DNA from: Theocolax elegans
Lineage: Eukaryota > Arthropoda > Insecta > Hymenoptera > Cerocephalidae
DNA length: 64,000 nucleotides
NCBI GenBank assembly: GCA_026168455.1
Contig: CM047426.1
Coordinates: forward strand, 28,145,058-28,209,057
Direction of reading: 5' to 3'
Shown: positions 23,212-35,887 of the stretch, one piece after another
Layout of the letters: each line of letters starts with the position of its first letter
Numbering within the stretch: position 1 is the stretch's first letter
The notes under the pieces: model-generated
Told to the model about the DNA's origin: nothing
Database searches by the model: none
Seen by the model: only the letters and a program-made list of their open reading frames with translations
Translations under genes and position numbers: made by a program

Positions 23212-24973
23212 ATGGAATATATTTATCGTATATACGACGGTAAAATCTGTACTAATATTTTCATGAATTTTACAATGCACGCTAATTATGTGGGCTTAAT
23301 TAATCAGGGAGCAATATGTTATTTGAATTCTTTAATTCAAACCTTGTATCTAACTCCGGAATTTCGCAATGCTATTTTTACGTGGAAATATGAAGAAAGT
23401 ACAAGTCACATGTTCTTTGAATTACAAAGACTGTTTTATCTTTTACAAATATTAAAAAAATGATTTAAATAATTTATTGCAAAAAGCCTCTAACTCTAAA
23501 CAAAATATATATTCTAATTGTATATTTCAGCATTCGAGTGAGATAGCTATTTCTACAACTGCTTTGACAAATAGTTTTGGATGGAACATGTTAGATGTTT
23601 CAAAGCAGCAAGACTTTCAAGAGTTTTATATGAATTTTTTTACCGTCTTAGAAGAAGAGTTGCAAAATTCAACTCAAGCTTTTTTTATTACAGATCTATA
23701 CAAAGGTTACTTGTTATTTTATTAGATCATGTTGTTTCTTTTGCTTTTCCACGGCATTGTCATTTTAGCAAATACGTTTTTAACTGTTGCCTTTAAATAA
23801 AAAGAGACATTTATTCACTGAAAGGAAGATACATTTGCTATAAAAAATCGTGCATTTGTTATTATAAATTGAGAATGACTTGTAACAACATCATATTTAT
23901 TCGACATTAACGCTTAATTTTTAAAAGAATTTAGTCAAATAATACTCAAATATAATTGTCTCATATATAAGTATTGCTTTCTATCATTAGTTAATTCAAT
24001 CATTAAATAAAATTCTTGGTATAAAAGAGAATAAGATTTCTTAAACATTCGTTGTAAATGATGTATGAGGAATTCCACGAATCCTTTGATTTTTCGCAAT
24101 AATAAAATTCGAATTGAAACTTTGAGGCACACATTTTTATCTTTTGAGGGATACATTTCTTAGACCTCTTGAGTCAATTCATCTATGTTACTCATTTTTA
24201 GTGATGCCTCAAAAAATTGAGGTGAAGAATAATAGATAACAAAAGGTTCGGACGTGCTAAAAATAAAACTATTGAAGGGCCAACGAAAAAACGTGTTTTC
24301 GAAAAAGAGCTACGCGAGCCATTTGCTTTAATATGGTATCTCTATCTTTAATTTTGGTGGTGGCACAGAAATTTTAAAACCATTGATTGTTTTGTATTTC
24401 GAAGAGGAAACGTTTCGTTTGTCCCGAAGTTCAAAATGTAGATGCCTCAAAAAATTACAGACAGAAAATTGCGAAGTTTGTCGATTACACAAAATTGAAT
24501 ATCGCTAGTTTAAGTGCTTGTCATTGTGAATTAACAGATTGAGATTAAATTCTTATTGCAAAAAATATACCTCTCTAAATTTTCAGAACGTTTTATGGAT
24601 GCTTAAAAATTTATACGTTTTTATTTCTGAAACTTTTTCAAAAACTTTATATCAATTTTCGTTCTTATGCAAATCGTCAGGTAGGATAGTCGTATAGCAG
24701 AACTAAGTAACTACTTGTTTCATACATGTTTTTAATTCTTTTTTAAGTGTAGATAACTGAGTATCTAAAAAGTGAAAGGTTTAGTGGATTAGTTATAACT
24801 ATATTATAAAATGTTCAGTCCAATAAAATCTGTTTTTATTTTTTCGATAGTGTTAATTATTATTTTCGATAGTAGTTCATAGTGGCAGCGTTGAAAGTGG
24901 TCATTACTACGCATTGATTCAAGATTTCAATACAGGACACTGGCTAACGTTTAACGACCAATCAGTAACATTT
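23212..24973 (+). pseudogene. USP (ubiquitin-specific protease) module
   Basis: The N-terminal part has the Cys box [20 protein letters not shown] with catalytic Cys (the usual NxGxTC has Ile for Thr), [10 protein letters not shown] and LQRLFYLLQ, then SFGWNMLDVSKQQDFQEFYM (the usual Q-H-DxxEF block has Gln-Asp-Phe-Gln-Glu) and DLYKG, ending at a GT donor at 23706. The C-terminal part has LFSIVVHSGS, GHYYALIQDF (catalytic His) and WLTFNDQSV (Asn/Asp box). The pattern is closest to USP47/USP40-like enzymes. About 1.1 kb between the parts (23706-24850) shows no finger region and no LxLKRF block, so the domain is incomplete. Confidence 0.8.
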
Positions 24974-24995
24974 GTAATATATTACTCATTTGCAA

Positions 24996-25028
<33 letters not shown>

Positions 25029-25439
25029 ATGAACTTCTTTATTTAAAGGTAATATCTTAAGAAATTGTTAAATTAAGAAAGTACAAGAAATAATATTCTT
25101 TTAATTGCAATATTTTAGAAACTTCATGAAAATGTTTTGGTTCAACGTCGTAATATAGATCAAGAACAGTTTGTAATAACGAAAAAAATTAAATTAGATG
25201 AAAATCAAGATAATAGAGTCAATTATATTAATACTAATGGAAATGATCTACTCCGGGAACCTCCCTTTTGGAGGGTAGAGCACTTTTCCATGCTACCGGA
25301 CGCGTCCACAGGTTGCGGATAGTGGCATGGCCAGAGAGAGTAGTGGTCATAGGAGACTATAACCACTCTCTCTCGTCAGCAGGGTTGTGAGATTTATGAT
25401 TCGTCAAATCATGAATCCAAAATCAACCTTGGAATTGCA

Positions 25440-25700
25440 GAATTTGTTGTCTTCAAATCAAAAATCCTTTTGGTTAAAGGATTTTCTTTAGTTATAAATC
25501 CAAAATCCTTCTGATTAAAGGATTTTCTTTAGTTATAAATCCAAAATCCTTTAGATTAAAGGATTTTCTTTAGTTATAAATCCAAAATCCTTTTGATTAA
25601 AGGATTTCCTAAATTATAAATCCAAAATCCTTTTGATATAAGGATTTTCTTTTATTATAAATCCAAAATCCTTTTGATGTAAGGATTTTCTCCAATTAAA
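25440..25700 (+). repeat. 41-bp tandem repeat
   Basis: About six units of 41 bases, each with AAAGGATTTTCTTTAGTTAT and AAATCCAAAATCCTT, so each unit is itself partly palindromic. Related, more decayed words occur at 28450-28840 near the other end of the element. Confidence 0.8.
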
Positions 25701-26312
25701 AATTAAAAATCCATCTGACTTGTGAATTGGCCCTATTCATAAATCGAAAATCCATATAACTTTTTTGACTTATTGCATCAATTTTTTTACTTATTGTATT
25801 GTGCGTTTTTTTACTTGTGGTATCTAGTAGATTGTGCCCTAGTGACCTGGACGTTAAACACTCGAAAGATTACAGTCACTCAAAATAAAAAAAATTGTCT
25901 GTATATTAAGAGCAAGACCTATATGTTCTTATTGCGGCCAGCTGATTCCGAGTCTAAGCTTGATTTGGAGTTATCAAGTTTGAGGTCATTTAAAGGTCAA
26001 ACTTAGAAAAAAGTTTTAAGGAGAGGTCACTAATATTTCTACAATTTTGATAGCCACTGATCCTTTATGGGGTTTGACTTTATCGGGTTAAGATGAAGGT
26101 CATTAAAGGTCAAGTTTGTAAATTTTGTAGAAAGTACATTTTGTACTTCAAATTCCGATATTGGTTCAGATTAAGATAATTTCATTTGGCGCTATCACGT
26201 CAGAATCAAGAGCATTTGAAGGTCAAATTGAGAAGAAACTTTTAAGCGTAAATGACTAAATAATATTTTTATAGTTTTGACAGCCGCTAAATCCGAATCA
26301 AATCCGCGTTTA

Positions 26313-27207
26313 GATCCCATGTGGAAAAATTTTATAAAGTTTATATAAAATTTTTATAAAATCACTTTATAAAATTTTTATATAAATTTGGTTTTATAAA
26401 AATTTTACAAAATTTTTATAAAAACATTATATATTATGATAAATTGCTTTTTTTATGTATTTATGTGACAAATAAAAAACTATTTTCTGGGAAGATATAA
26501 TTTAATGAAAATCATTTATTTGTATAATAAAGTAACATGAGAAAACAGCACATGGAAAAGAAAAATTTAATAATTATCCATATATAAAAATTTTGTATAT
26601 ATTTTATTTTAATAAAACACTTAAAATAAATTAAGAAAATAAAGTAAATATATTTATCATTAAGAGCATATAATTGTATTTTTCCAAGTGAAAATAATTT
26701 ATAAATTTTTTATAAAAATTTTATAAAATACATTTTATATAGTTTTTATAAAAAATTGGTCGTTTAAAAATTGTATAAAAAATACACTTTATAAAATTTT
26801 TATAAAAAATATATAAAATGTATTTTATAAAATTTTTATAAAAAATTTATAAATTATTTTCACTTGGGAAAATACAATTATATGCACTTAATGATAAATA
26901 TATTTACTTTATTTTCATAGTGTTTTATTAAAATAAAATATATACAAAAATTTTATATATGGTTAATTATTAAATTTTCTCATGTTACTTTATTCTACAA
27001 ATAAATGATTTTCATTAAATTATATGTTCCCAGAAAATAGTTTTTTATTTGTCACATAAATACATAAAAAAAGCAATTTATCATAATATATAATGTTTTT
27101 ATACAAATTTTGTAAAATTTTTATAGAACCAAATTTATATAAAAATTTCATAAAGTAATTTTATAAAAATTTTATATAAACTTTATAAAATTTTTCCACA
27201 TGGGATC
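26313..27207. mobile_element. 895-bp palindromic element, TTTTATAAAA-rich
   Basis: A near-perfect inverted repeat from GATCCCATGTGGAAAAATTT to its mirror AAATTTTTCCACATGGGATC, centred near 26760, with arms of about 440 bases made largely of TTTATAAAATTTTTATAAAA words. It is nested in the hAT-type element. Non-coding. Confidence 0.8.
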
Positions 27208-27875
27208 AAAGTTGTTTCAAGGACAAATTTACAAAATTTGTAAAAAGTAAATTTTTGACTATATATTCTGATTCCATCACCACTGATTTAAATATATTAA
27301 AATGTGTTCTTACAGAGATACTTTCTCAAGTTTTGAGGGTTGCTGTATCCGAATATGAAATCAGTTTGATCTAATCGGGTTTAGATTACTAGAATTTTTG
27401 AGTTCTTATTCGGACTGTAATATACAAAAAAAAAATATTAAAAAAAAATTATTGAAAGTAACAAATTTTATAATTTAATGAACAATAATATTCATTATTG
27501 CCCTCTAATTTTACTTTATCCCCGGAGGGACTAAAATGCGTTTTTGCTCCCTAAAAAGAGGTCAATAAAGTCAACTTTATTGATTTTCAGAGTGAAAAAT
27601 AAATTACATATTATAATACGTTTATTTTATAGAATATTATACAAAAATTTATAAAAAATATATATAATTCTATAGGATAAATTACATATAAAATTTTATA
27701 ATAATTATTTAAATAAATTTTATAAAATTTTTATAAAAATTTTATAAAATATTTTCACCCAGGGTATAAGTATAAAAGAGTAATCTTCTGTACCAAGCAC
27801 TTTTTTATTTGTTAAATTGTGTGCACATTCATACACTCTCAAACATACTCTTAAACGTGTAAATTTACGCACATT

Positions 27876-27876
<1 letters not shown>

Positions 27877-27960
<84 letters not shown>
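27877..27960 (+). repeat. (CA)n microsatellite
   Basis: About 40 CA units, followed by degenerate CACA-rich sequence to about 28060. Open frames here are artefacts of the repeat. Confidence 0.95.
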
Positions 27961-29055
27961 TCACTCACACATATATTCACATACTCGCACACATATTCAC
28001 AAAGTCACACACATTCACACATACTTATACATATTTACGCACTCGCGCATACATACGCACACAAAAGCACTTATAAATAAATTTACCGAACGCACAAACA
28101 AGCTCATAAATACCCGAATTAATTGTCACACACGCATCCACATTTGTTTTGTTCTGAATTTATTTCACTAAGCACTAGGTACATTTTACATAAGAATTGA
28201 AAAGTGTGATATTGCGCCCCGTAAATAGGGAAAGCAAGTAGTATTTTGTGCTCAGTGTAAGGAAAAAGCTTTTAATAACAAAAACGGATTTAAAATTAAC
28301 AACAATCCAATAGTCCAGGTACCTCGAGAATCATTAATAAATCGTATTGCAACTATCAAAGGAATTTTATTCGCTTTTACGAGAAAACATAAAATAAATG
28401 AAATTAATGATTCGTATATGAAAAAGGAAAAAAATCATCATGATTCTTTTATTCGAAATACGTAAAATTATAAAATCGTCGGTATTTATGATTGTCATCA
28501 AAAAGAAATTACAAAATCAAACGGATTTTTGACTCGTGAAAAACAAACTCGTAAATTCATTAGTATTTGTCAATCTTAGAAAGAAAAACTCCTAAAGTTA
28601 CCGGTATTTGCGATTCATAAAAACTAAAAATCCAAAAATCATTAGTATTTATGATTTGCAATAAATATAATCAAAAAATCAAAAGGATTTGTGATTGTAT
28701 GTGACAGAAAATTCTTAAATCACTTGGATCTTATGATTCGATAAAGTTGAGAATCATAAAATCAAGGGAGATTAGGATTCGCAGTAAATGAAAATCCAAA
28801 ATTAAAATTGATTATGAATTTTTAAGGATTCTATTCCTCGAAATGATTCGAGTACTTACAACCCTGCTCGTCAGTCGCTAATATACTGAATATGCGACCG
28901 CGGACAGTGGGATACAAACGCAGCTGATAGTGGTAAGTTGTTGTTTTTACACCTACTCACACACCAAACACACATACACTTCCGCTCGATCTAGCTGAGT
29001 CCAAGTGCAGTAGGAAGCCTGACAGAAGACTGACAACGAAGACCAAGACAATAAA

Positions 29056-31996
29056 ATGCCGGTAAGTGTTCTCCAATGCAATATGAATCGGAGTAGCGTA
29101 GCACACGCGCTGCTCCCTCAGATTGCGGCGGAGCTGGACACAAATATCCTCGTCATCAGCGAACGGTACCGGGATTTAACACCGCCGAACTGGCTCGCTA
29201 GCAGCACGAGTACAGCGGCATTATGGGTGCGCGGGGAATGGGCAACGCGGATCATCGGGCGCGGATCCGGAGAGAGCTACGTTTGGGCAACGGTGGGCGA
29301 TGTCACCTACGTCAGCGTCTACCTTAGCTCGAATTGTAGCGCTCTCGAATACGCGGAGAAGCTGGATACTCTAGAAGACGCCGTGAGAGACGTCCCTGGC
29401 AACAAAATCGTGGCGGGCGACTTTAACGCTCACGCGGTGGAGTGGGGGATGCCCGAGATTAACAGACGCGGACGGCTGCTGTTGGAGATGGCCGCAAGGC
29501 TTGAACTGACAGTGGCAAATGAGGGAAACACGCCGACGTACAGATGATCCGGCTTTGGGGACTCTGTGCCCGATGTGACCCTTGTTTCGGACAGGATGAC
29601 ACAAAGACTGAGAGCATGGAGAGTGATCGAAGACTACACAGCCAGCGATCACCAGTACATCACCTTCGGCCTTATAGACTAATCGCGTACGAGCAGTACT
29701 TGCGTAACTCGTCCCCCTCGTTGGGACGTGAAACGGATAGACTTAGGCAAACTCGACAGACAAATTACGCGCGGGGAACCACTGTCACAGGTGGAACCTC
29801 GCGGAATGACTAATCGCGACAGGGCTGAAGCGCTTGTCGGGGAAACAACCCAGTTTCTTCAACAATTGTGTGTAGCCTCTATGTCGCGGAAACGTTACGC
29901 ACGCAACAAACGAGAGACATACTGATGGACAGTCGAGATCGCGGACATCCGATGTAGTTACCTAGTACTTAGACGGAAGGCCCAACGGGCTCGCGAGCGA
30001 CAAACCGCACTAATTCTCTCCGAAGAATGCAGACAGTGTAGGAGGCGTTTGCGGTACGCCATAAATAACAGCAAAAAGGAGTGCTGGCAAAGAACTGACG
30101 GACGAGATGGACTCGAATCCCTGGGGCGCGGGTTACAAGATCGTGACTCACCAACTGGGGAGACGGGTTCCGCCGATAACTAAGGACTTGGAGACGATGG
30201 ACAAGATCGTCGACGGTTTCTTTCGAACTCATCCCAAGAGGAGGGAGGAAATCGTTGAACATACAAACGGAGAATGCCCTCTATTCACGAGTGCGGAGCT
30301 TGCCATAGCTGCAAACTCGTTGAAACCTAACAAGGCACCGGGCCCTGACGGTATGCCGTCGGAAATCTTACGTTTCGTCGTTTTGCGACGACCGTCGGTG
30401 CTCCTCGACACATTCAACGGGTGCCTGGTGGAGGGCGTTTTTAGCAGACATTGGAAGACGGCTCAATTGGTTCTCATTAGTAAAAATAAGGGGGACCCTG
30501 AGAATCCATCATCCTACAGACCACTAAACCTACTTAACATGACCGGAAAACTGTATGAGTTATTGCTTAGACCAAGGCTTCTACAGTCGATAAAAACGCA
30601 GGAGACTTATCAGACCGACAGCACGGGTTTCGAAAAGGGCGCTCAACCATCGGAGCGATAACCTTTGTGAAAACCATTTTCGACAAGCATAACGCCAGGT
30701 GCCACGCGACCAGGCCTCTGGTCTTACTGGCTACGTTGGACGATAGGAACGCCTTCAATTCGGCGAGGTGGGTGGATATCCTGGAAGCGCTGGAAACAGC
30801 ATTCCGGGTGCTCGACTGTCTTCTCCGGGTTGTAAGGGACTACCTGAGGGACCGACGTCTCACATACGAGACCACTGACGGACAAAAAGACAGACGAATA
30901 ACTGCAGGAGTCACCCAGGGTTCCATTCCGGGGTCAGACTTCTGGAACGCACTGTATGACAGTCTTCTCCAAATGGAGATGCCGACGGATACTTCCCTTG
31001 TCGCTTACGCTGATGACGTTGCGGCCATTATCGTGGCCCGTGACACACACCTGATTTAGCTAAAGCTGAACCAGGTTATGCGGCGGGTGAATGAATGGAT
31101 GAAAGACCACGGACTGCAAATCGCGATACAAAAGACAGAACTTGTGCTTTTAACTAGACGAAGAATCGACACGGGGATACCGTTGACAGTCGGACGCGAA
31201 TGCGTGGTGGTCCGAGTCGAGATCAAGTATCTAGGGGTGACTTTGGAGACGAAACTGAGTTTCTGGCCTCACATATGCACGGTGTCTAAAAAGACACAAG
31301 AAAAGACAAAAGCCTTGAGCAGACTCATGGCTAATACGAATGGACCGAGACCGAGCACTCGACGACTACTAATAAGCGTTACCTATTCGATCATGCTGTA
31401 TGGGGAGGAAATCTGGGCGGACGCGTTACACGTTAAGAGACGGGCGAAATCGATGAGTAGCGTACAGCGGTGAGCGCGTTAAGAATCGCGTGCGCGTACA
31501 GAACGGTGTCCGAAAACGCCGTTCTTGTTATCGCGGGCGTAATTCCGATCGACCTACTCGCGACGGAACGAAAGCGCATATACGATCGAAGCACGGACAC
31601 GGGACGGGTCGACGCTGCGACAGACGAACGTACGAACTCTGACAAACACGGTGGACAAATACCCAACAAGCGCGATGGACACGTAGACTTATCCCTGCGG
31701 TTGCTCCGTGGAAGGGGAGAAAGCACGATGAGGTAGACTTCTATCTCACCCAATTTTTCTCTAGACACGGATACTTCCGCGGCTATCTACACAAGATGGG
31801 CAGACTAGCTTCACCTGAATGTAAGTACTGCGGATGGGTCAATGATGACGCTGATCATACGTTCTTCGCCTGCAGGCGATGGGCAGATCAACGTCAACGG
31901 CTTGAAATGGACATAGAAGCGATCACGCCGGAAAACGTGACGAGACTTATGACGACCAATCAAATTACGTTACGAATGTATTGCGGAGCAAAATAG
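29056..31996 (+). pseudogene. R1-clade ORF2: APE endonuclease and reverse transcriptase, broken
   Basis: Starts MPVSVLQCNMNRS, an AP-endonuclease-like domain with VAGDFNAHAVEWG, stopped by TGA after TPTYR (29545) and a frameshift. The RT follows in pieces: NKAPGPDGMPSEIL and NPSSYRPLNLLNMTGKLYE (30107-30661), then LLATLDDRNAFNSARW (catalytic Asp kept), GVTQGSIPGS and VAYADDVAAI, a TAG after DTHLI (31057), KYLGVTLETKLSF, and a C-terminal knuckle CKYCGWVNDDADHTFFAC (to 31996). At least three stops and two or three frameshifts make it inactive. Sequence words are those of the R1/TRAS/Waldo group. Confidence 0.85.
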
Positions 31997-32144
31997 CAGA
32001 TGGATGTCTGACAGATTGAGCGAATGTGATTCGAGAATAAAAGAGTAAAAGAATGAATGTTTTTTTTGGACACGCAAGGACAGCCGCCCAGTCTGAAGTA
32101 ATGTGAATAATAGTTCCGGGCTGGTGTCGGTGCGAACAGAGATA

Positions 32145-32195
32145 TGTGGGTTTAGTGGGTATCAGTAGTTTGCTCCTACTAAGTCCCACACTCAG
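32145..32195 (+). promoter_or_regulatory. Putative 3' UTR stem-loop of the R1-clade element
   Basis: TTTAGTGGGTATCAGTAG with TCCTACTAAGTCCCACAC forms an interrupted stem. The same pattern occurs at 55866-55922 in the second R1-clade element, suggesting a conserved 3' recognition structure. Confidence 0.5.
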
Positions 32196-33484
32196 TGGAC
32201 TGTCTGCTCTTGCGAGGGGGTGGATAGTTTGCCGGTTGTGCGTAAAATGTCATTACCACAGACTCCAAAAAAAAAATGGAAATCTACACGAATCAAGCAG
32301 TACTGAAAAGGTATTAAAAAATATATCCCATTCAATTTTCCCATTTAATAAAATGTAATATAAATATTATATAATTAATAAATGAAATGTAGGAATCGGT
32401 AAAACAACATAATACCGAAACTATTAAAATTTTGGGAGACTGGATGCTTCGTAATGAAAGAGAGGAAGTCAATAGTAATTTAATTAGCTTATGTAACCGA
32501 CCACAGCAAAAACTATTTTTTAATTCTTGTTATCCTCATTTTGACCACTTAAGTGATAAATTGAAAATACAAATTCTATCTTCTAAAGATGAACATGATT
32601 TGTCAAAAATTGATTTTTGTTTCAAAGCAAATGAAGATTTTGAAGAATATAATATCATTGCATCTCCAAAAGAAAGGGAAATGTTTCAAATGTCACAAGA
32701 GCCAAAAGTATAATTATTTTTGTAATTAAAATATGCACAATCGTTTATTTATTTTTTTCTTTCTATTTTAAGGAAAACATGACGACAGGAAGAAACTTTA
32801 GCAACATTTTATTTGAAGATACAATGATTGGTGATGAGAAATCAAATTGTTATATAAACAATTATACTTATCATTCCATGGCTAACATTATCACAAAGAC
32901 GATGTCGTAAGTAATGCAATTTAAAAAATATTCGTGTAGTTTATGTATATTAATTTCAATTTTATGTAGTATAAACAATTTATGTTCCAAATCCAAAATA
33001 TCTGATTCATCCGTGTATAAAACGAAAGAGGTTAGTATACATATATGTAAAGTTTATAGAGGGTATGAAAATAGAAAAAATATTATTTCTTTATCAAATA
33101 TGAAAATCATCTTCGAGTTATGGAGCTAATGGTTTATTTTAGGCGCGTATACATGATTGGATTGAACATTTTTTAAATGTTCTTTAAAAAAAACAAAGTT
33201 TGTTTGTACTTTTTGCAATTTTCAAATTACTTTTGTTTGTAAAACACAATTGTTAATAATTAGTCCATGGCACTAGAGCTCCATTTTCCAGTCTATGTAG
33301 ATGATTTTTATCATGCATTTTCCTATACTTTAAAAAAAGAAATGATACAAAAAAGTAGAACGAACTTTTTTTAGAAATTATTTCATTTTATTTATTCGAC
33401 GTTTCAATTATTTATTGTTGATAATTATGTACACATAAATAAAAAATAACTTCTATTGAAATGTAGTATTTTATTTCGTTTTAG

Positions 33485-33646
33485 AAAGCAATATACAAAA
33501 ATGGATTCTTAGCTGTGTGTCCTTTCTGCAACATGAGTGGATCTAATTTTAACTACTGTGCATGATGTAAGCAAAAATTGCCAAACGATGTGAAATCTTT
33601 GCATATTTGCCCATTCGGAATGTCTCCGGCACAATCAATTATATCG
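33485..33646 (+). pseudogene. Zinc-ribbon-like exon of the protease fusion gene
   Basis: A phase-0 exon with VCPFCNMSGSNFNYCA, a TGA, then CKQKLPND: a CxxC...CxxC pair spaced as in a zinc ribbon, with the stop at a probable CGA (Arg) codon. It lies between the USP and SENP modules. Confidence 0.6.
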
Positions 33647-34574
33647 GTAAAAATCTTTTTTGTATCTTTAAAAATAGACCATGAATACTTTTGGGACTTT
33701 AACTTTTTAAAGTTGTAAATTTGAAGAAAAATATAAAAATTTTTTAAGAAATGTAGGTAAATATTTCAGAGGTTAAAGAGTTTAAAATAACAGTAACTAA
33801 ATTTATCAAGAGGTCATAATATGTTATAGAGGAAAGGATTTTATTTAGATTAAAAAAAGTGTCTTCTATCTAAAAATGTGATTAAAGCGTGAGCCACAGA
33901 TATTGACGACAGTTTCATAATAATTCGGAACAATGCAGAAAAATTTCAAAGCAAAACTCTGCCACTTTAATTGTCAATAATTTGTAAACAATAAGAGATG
34001 GACACTCAAACCTAAGTCTAAAAGAAACATTTGTAGTTGATAAGTAAGAATCTACGGTTGTTGACTGCCTATTTAAAATCAATCATTACAGTATGTATGG
34101 CTCCCTTTCTACATATTTTTTTATCAAAAAGTATTTCTTAAAACAATATTAATGATCTTTTTATAAGAGAAACTAACTCATTCGAAGAATTCTTTAAATT
34201 ACTCGTGCATTAACATCTATTGCAACATAAAGTTTTATTTTTAGTTTTATTATAACTCGTGCATATTTATTAAATGTTAGATATATCGAATTGATTTTAT
34301 ACAACATTTGCTTATTATGTAATAATTAACATAATTTGTTATAATAATGAAACAAATTATTAGTCTAATGTGATTCAATAAATAGTTTAGTTTTAGTACT
34401 TAAGTAATTATAAGTAGAGTGCAAATACACAATGCTTACGTAACTGCATATTTTCGTATTGCATGACTTTAAGTTTTTTAACATAGAATATGTATATAGT
34501 ATAACGTTTGTTATAATTAACCTCAAGGAACATATTTACAGTCCTATTTTATCATTAATATAAATGCTTTTTAG

Positions 34575-35701
34575 CTCGCAGAGGCATGTAGGGATGAAAT
34601 TATTGAACTGAATTCTAAGAAATCCGATAGTGATGCATCTTTAGAAAATGAACACGTAGACAACAATGTGTAAGACTTTTAATCTACTGTTTTCTGAAAA
34701 ACTTTTTATTATTTTTAAACAATATAGCTCTTTCCAGCTTATTGATCTATCCTGCACCAGCAGCTAAAGGTGTTATATGCATCAAACGCGTTGTTATTAA
34801 TTGCTTAGCAGAAGGAAATTTCTTGAATGACTGGATTATAAATTTTTATTTGCAGTTTATTCAATTAGAAATTGTAAAGTCTATTCATAGAAATAAATCG
34901 TATATTTTTAATACTTTTTTTTTACGAAATTAACAAGTAGAAGCAACAATTTTTCCAGTACAGACAGACATTCATTAGTTCAGAGGTGGACCAAAAGTGT
35001 TAATATTCTGGAAAAAGATTTTATTATTGTACCTATTAATGAACAGTATGTAAATCGCTAAATACATAGTATATATGCTTACTTTGTAATTATATTAACT
35101 ATTTACTCTTTTTAGTTTGCATTGATTTTTGGCAATTGTATGCTTCCTATATGTTGTAGAAAAGTCAAGAGATAATGAAAGAATAAAAGAGTTTGTATTT
35201 TTTACTTCTACTGTAAAACTAAACAATTAAAACTTTAATAAATATAACTAATTCATAAATGTATGCTATGCTGTATCTTTCAGGCCATGTATTCTGATAT
35301 TTGATTCATTAGGATTAAAAAGACCCGAAGTGGAACAAATACTAATGGAGTATCTGAATGAAGAATTTAAAAAAAAGAGGGATAACAAATGCCTTTACAA
35401 AAAATACTGTACAATGCATATATCCAATAGAACCACATCAAACAAATGGTAGTGATTGTGGTATTTATTTGCTACAATTTGTGGAGACTTTTCTCGTTGT
35501 AAGTTATGATCTGAGTTATAAATAAAACATTTCAGAAATTTATTATTAAGTCGAAATCTGAAACAGTTTTTATATATTATACAAAAACATGCAGACGATG
35601 CCACAAATTACTTGGACTTGCGCCATTGGTTTAACGATGAACGGTTTTTGAATAAAAGAAAATATATATTTGACATTATTATAAATAAAATAAGCAATTA
35701 A
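34575..35701 (+). pseudogene. SENP6/7-like (Ulp1) SUMO protease module
   Basis: A C48 cysteine-protease domain over five exons. Blocks in order: LIYPAPAAKGVICIKR and CLAEGNFLNDWIINFYLQFI, the SENP6/7-type entry; SLVQRWTKSVNILEKDFIIV and PINEHLH (catalytic His) followed by TGA where the family has Trp; PCILIFDSLG (catalytic Asp) with VEQILMEYLNEEFKKK; NGSDCGIYLLQFVETF (oxyanion Gln region and catalytic Cys); and a final RHWFND...KRKYIFDII helix. All three catalytic residues remain. The two frame breaks are single-base changes (T-run 34915-34923; about 35390). Confidence 0.85.
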
Positions 35702-35887
35702 ATAATTGTATAATCGCTGTACGGATGCACATATGTATGTAGTCCTTAGTAATTATAAGTGTACAAAACTAGATAAGTTATCTATAGAGTAAAAAAATCA
35801 TTCAATAAAAAAACATTATTATTTTTACGATATTCATTTAAAATAAATATTTTACAGATTTAAATAAGTTGTATTGATTTTACATAA

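Larger units (their letters stand above)
25380..28866. mobile_element. Non-autonomous hAT-type element with 8-bp target duplication
   Basis: The ends CAGGGTTGT (25380) and ACAACCCTG (28866) are inverted. CTCGTCAG flanks both sides (25372-25379 and 28867-28874), an exact 8-bp duplication as made by hAT transposases. Removing the element and one duplication restores a continuous retrotransposon sequence. The 3.49-kb interior has no transposase: it holds tandem repeats, a nested palindrome and a CA microsatellite. AAAATC-type words recur near both ends. Confidence 0.85.
25251..32275 (+). mobile_element. R1-clade non-LTR retrotransposon inserted in the USP-SENP gene
   Basis: The two pieces, 25251-25379 and 28875-32275, are one element interrupted by the hAT-like insertion. 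It ends in an A run (32266-32275). The flanks ATGGAAATGATCTAC (25237-25251) and ATGGAAATCTAC (32276-) suggest a target duplication with a 3-base difference. There is an ORF2, and no ORF1 is visible: only about 310 bases precede ORF2. The higher GC content contrasts with the host gene. Confidence 0.75.
23212..35701 (+). pseudogene. Fused USP-type deubiquitinase and SENP6/7-type SUMO protease, spliced, degenerate
   Basis: Exons can be chained in one reading phase: 23212-23462, 23531-23705, about 24850-24973, 25119-25250 continued at 32276-32310 (split by a retrotransposon), 32393-32707, 32773-32906, 32970-33030, 33485-33646, 34575-34669, 34738-35045, 35116-?, 35284-35498 and 35595-35701 (stop). 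Phases agree at the junctions that could be checked, including those between the two protease modules, which argues for one gene. The linker carries an unrecognised 105-residue exon (ESVKQHNTETIKILGDW...) and a zinc-ribbon-like CPFC...YCxxC segment. Lesions: no GT donor after 23462, missing middle of the USP domain, TGA in the ribbon (about 33560), a 1-base deletion in a T run (34915-34923), TGA for Trp after the catalytic His (35123), and a frameshift near 35390. Similar proteases occur in host genomes, but the terminal repeats and second copy point to transposon cargo. Confidence 0.7.

Noticed and set aside
27720..28080. Long frames of alternating Val-Cys or His-Thr
   Set aside because: Translation of a (CA)n microsatellite, not a gene.
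29244..29295. GGGCAAC words as further HDV-like ribozymes
   Set aside because: They lie in the endonuclease coding region with no pairing partners for P1 or P2.
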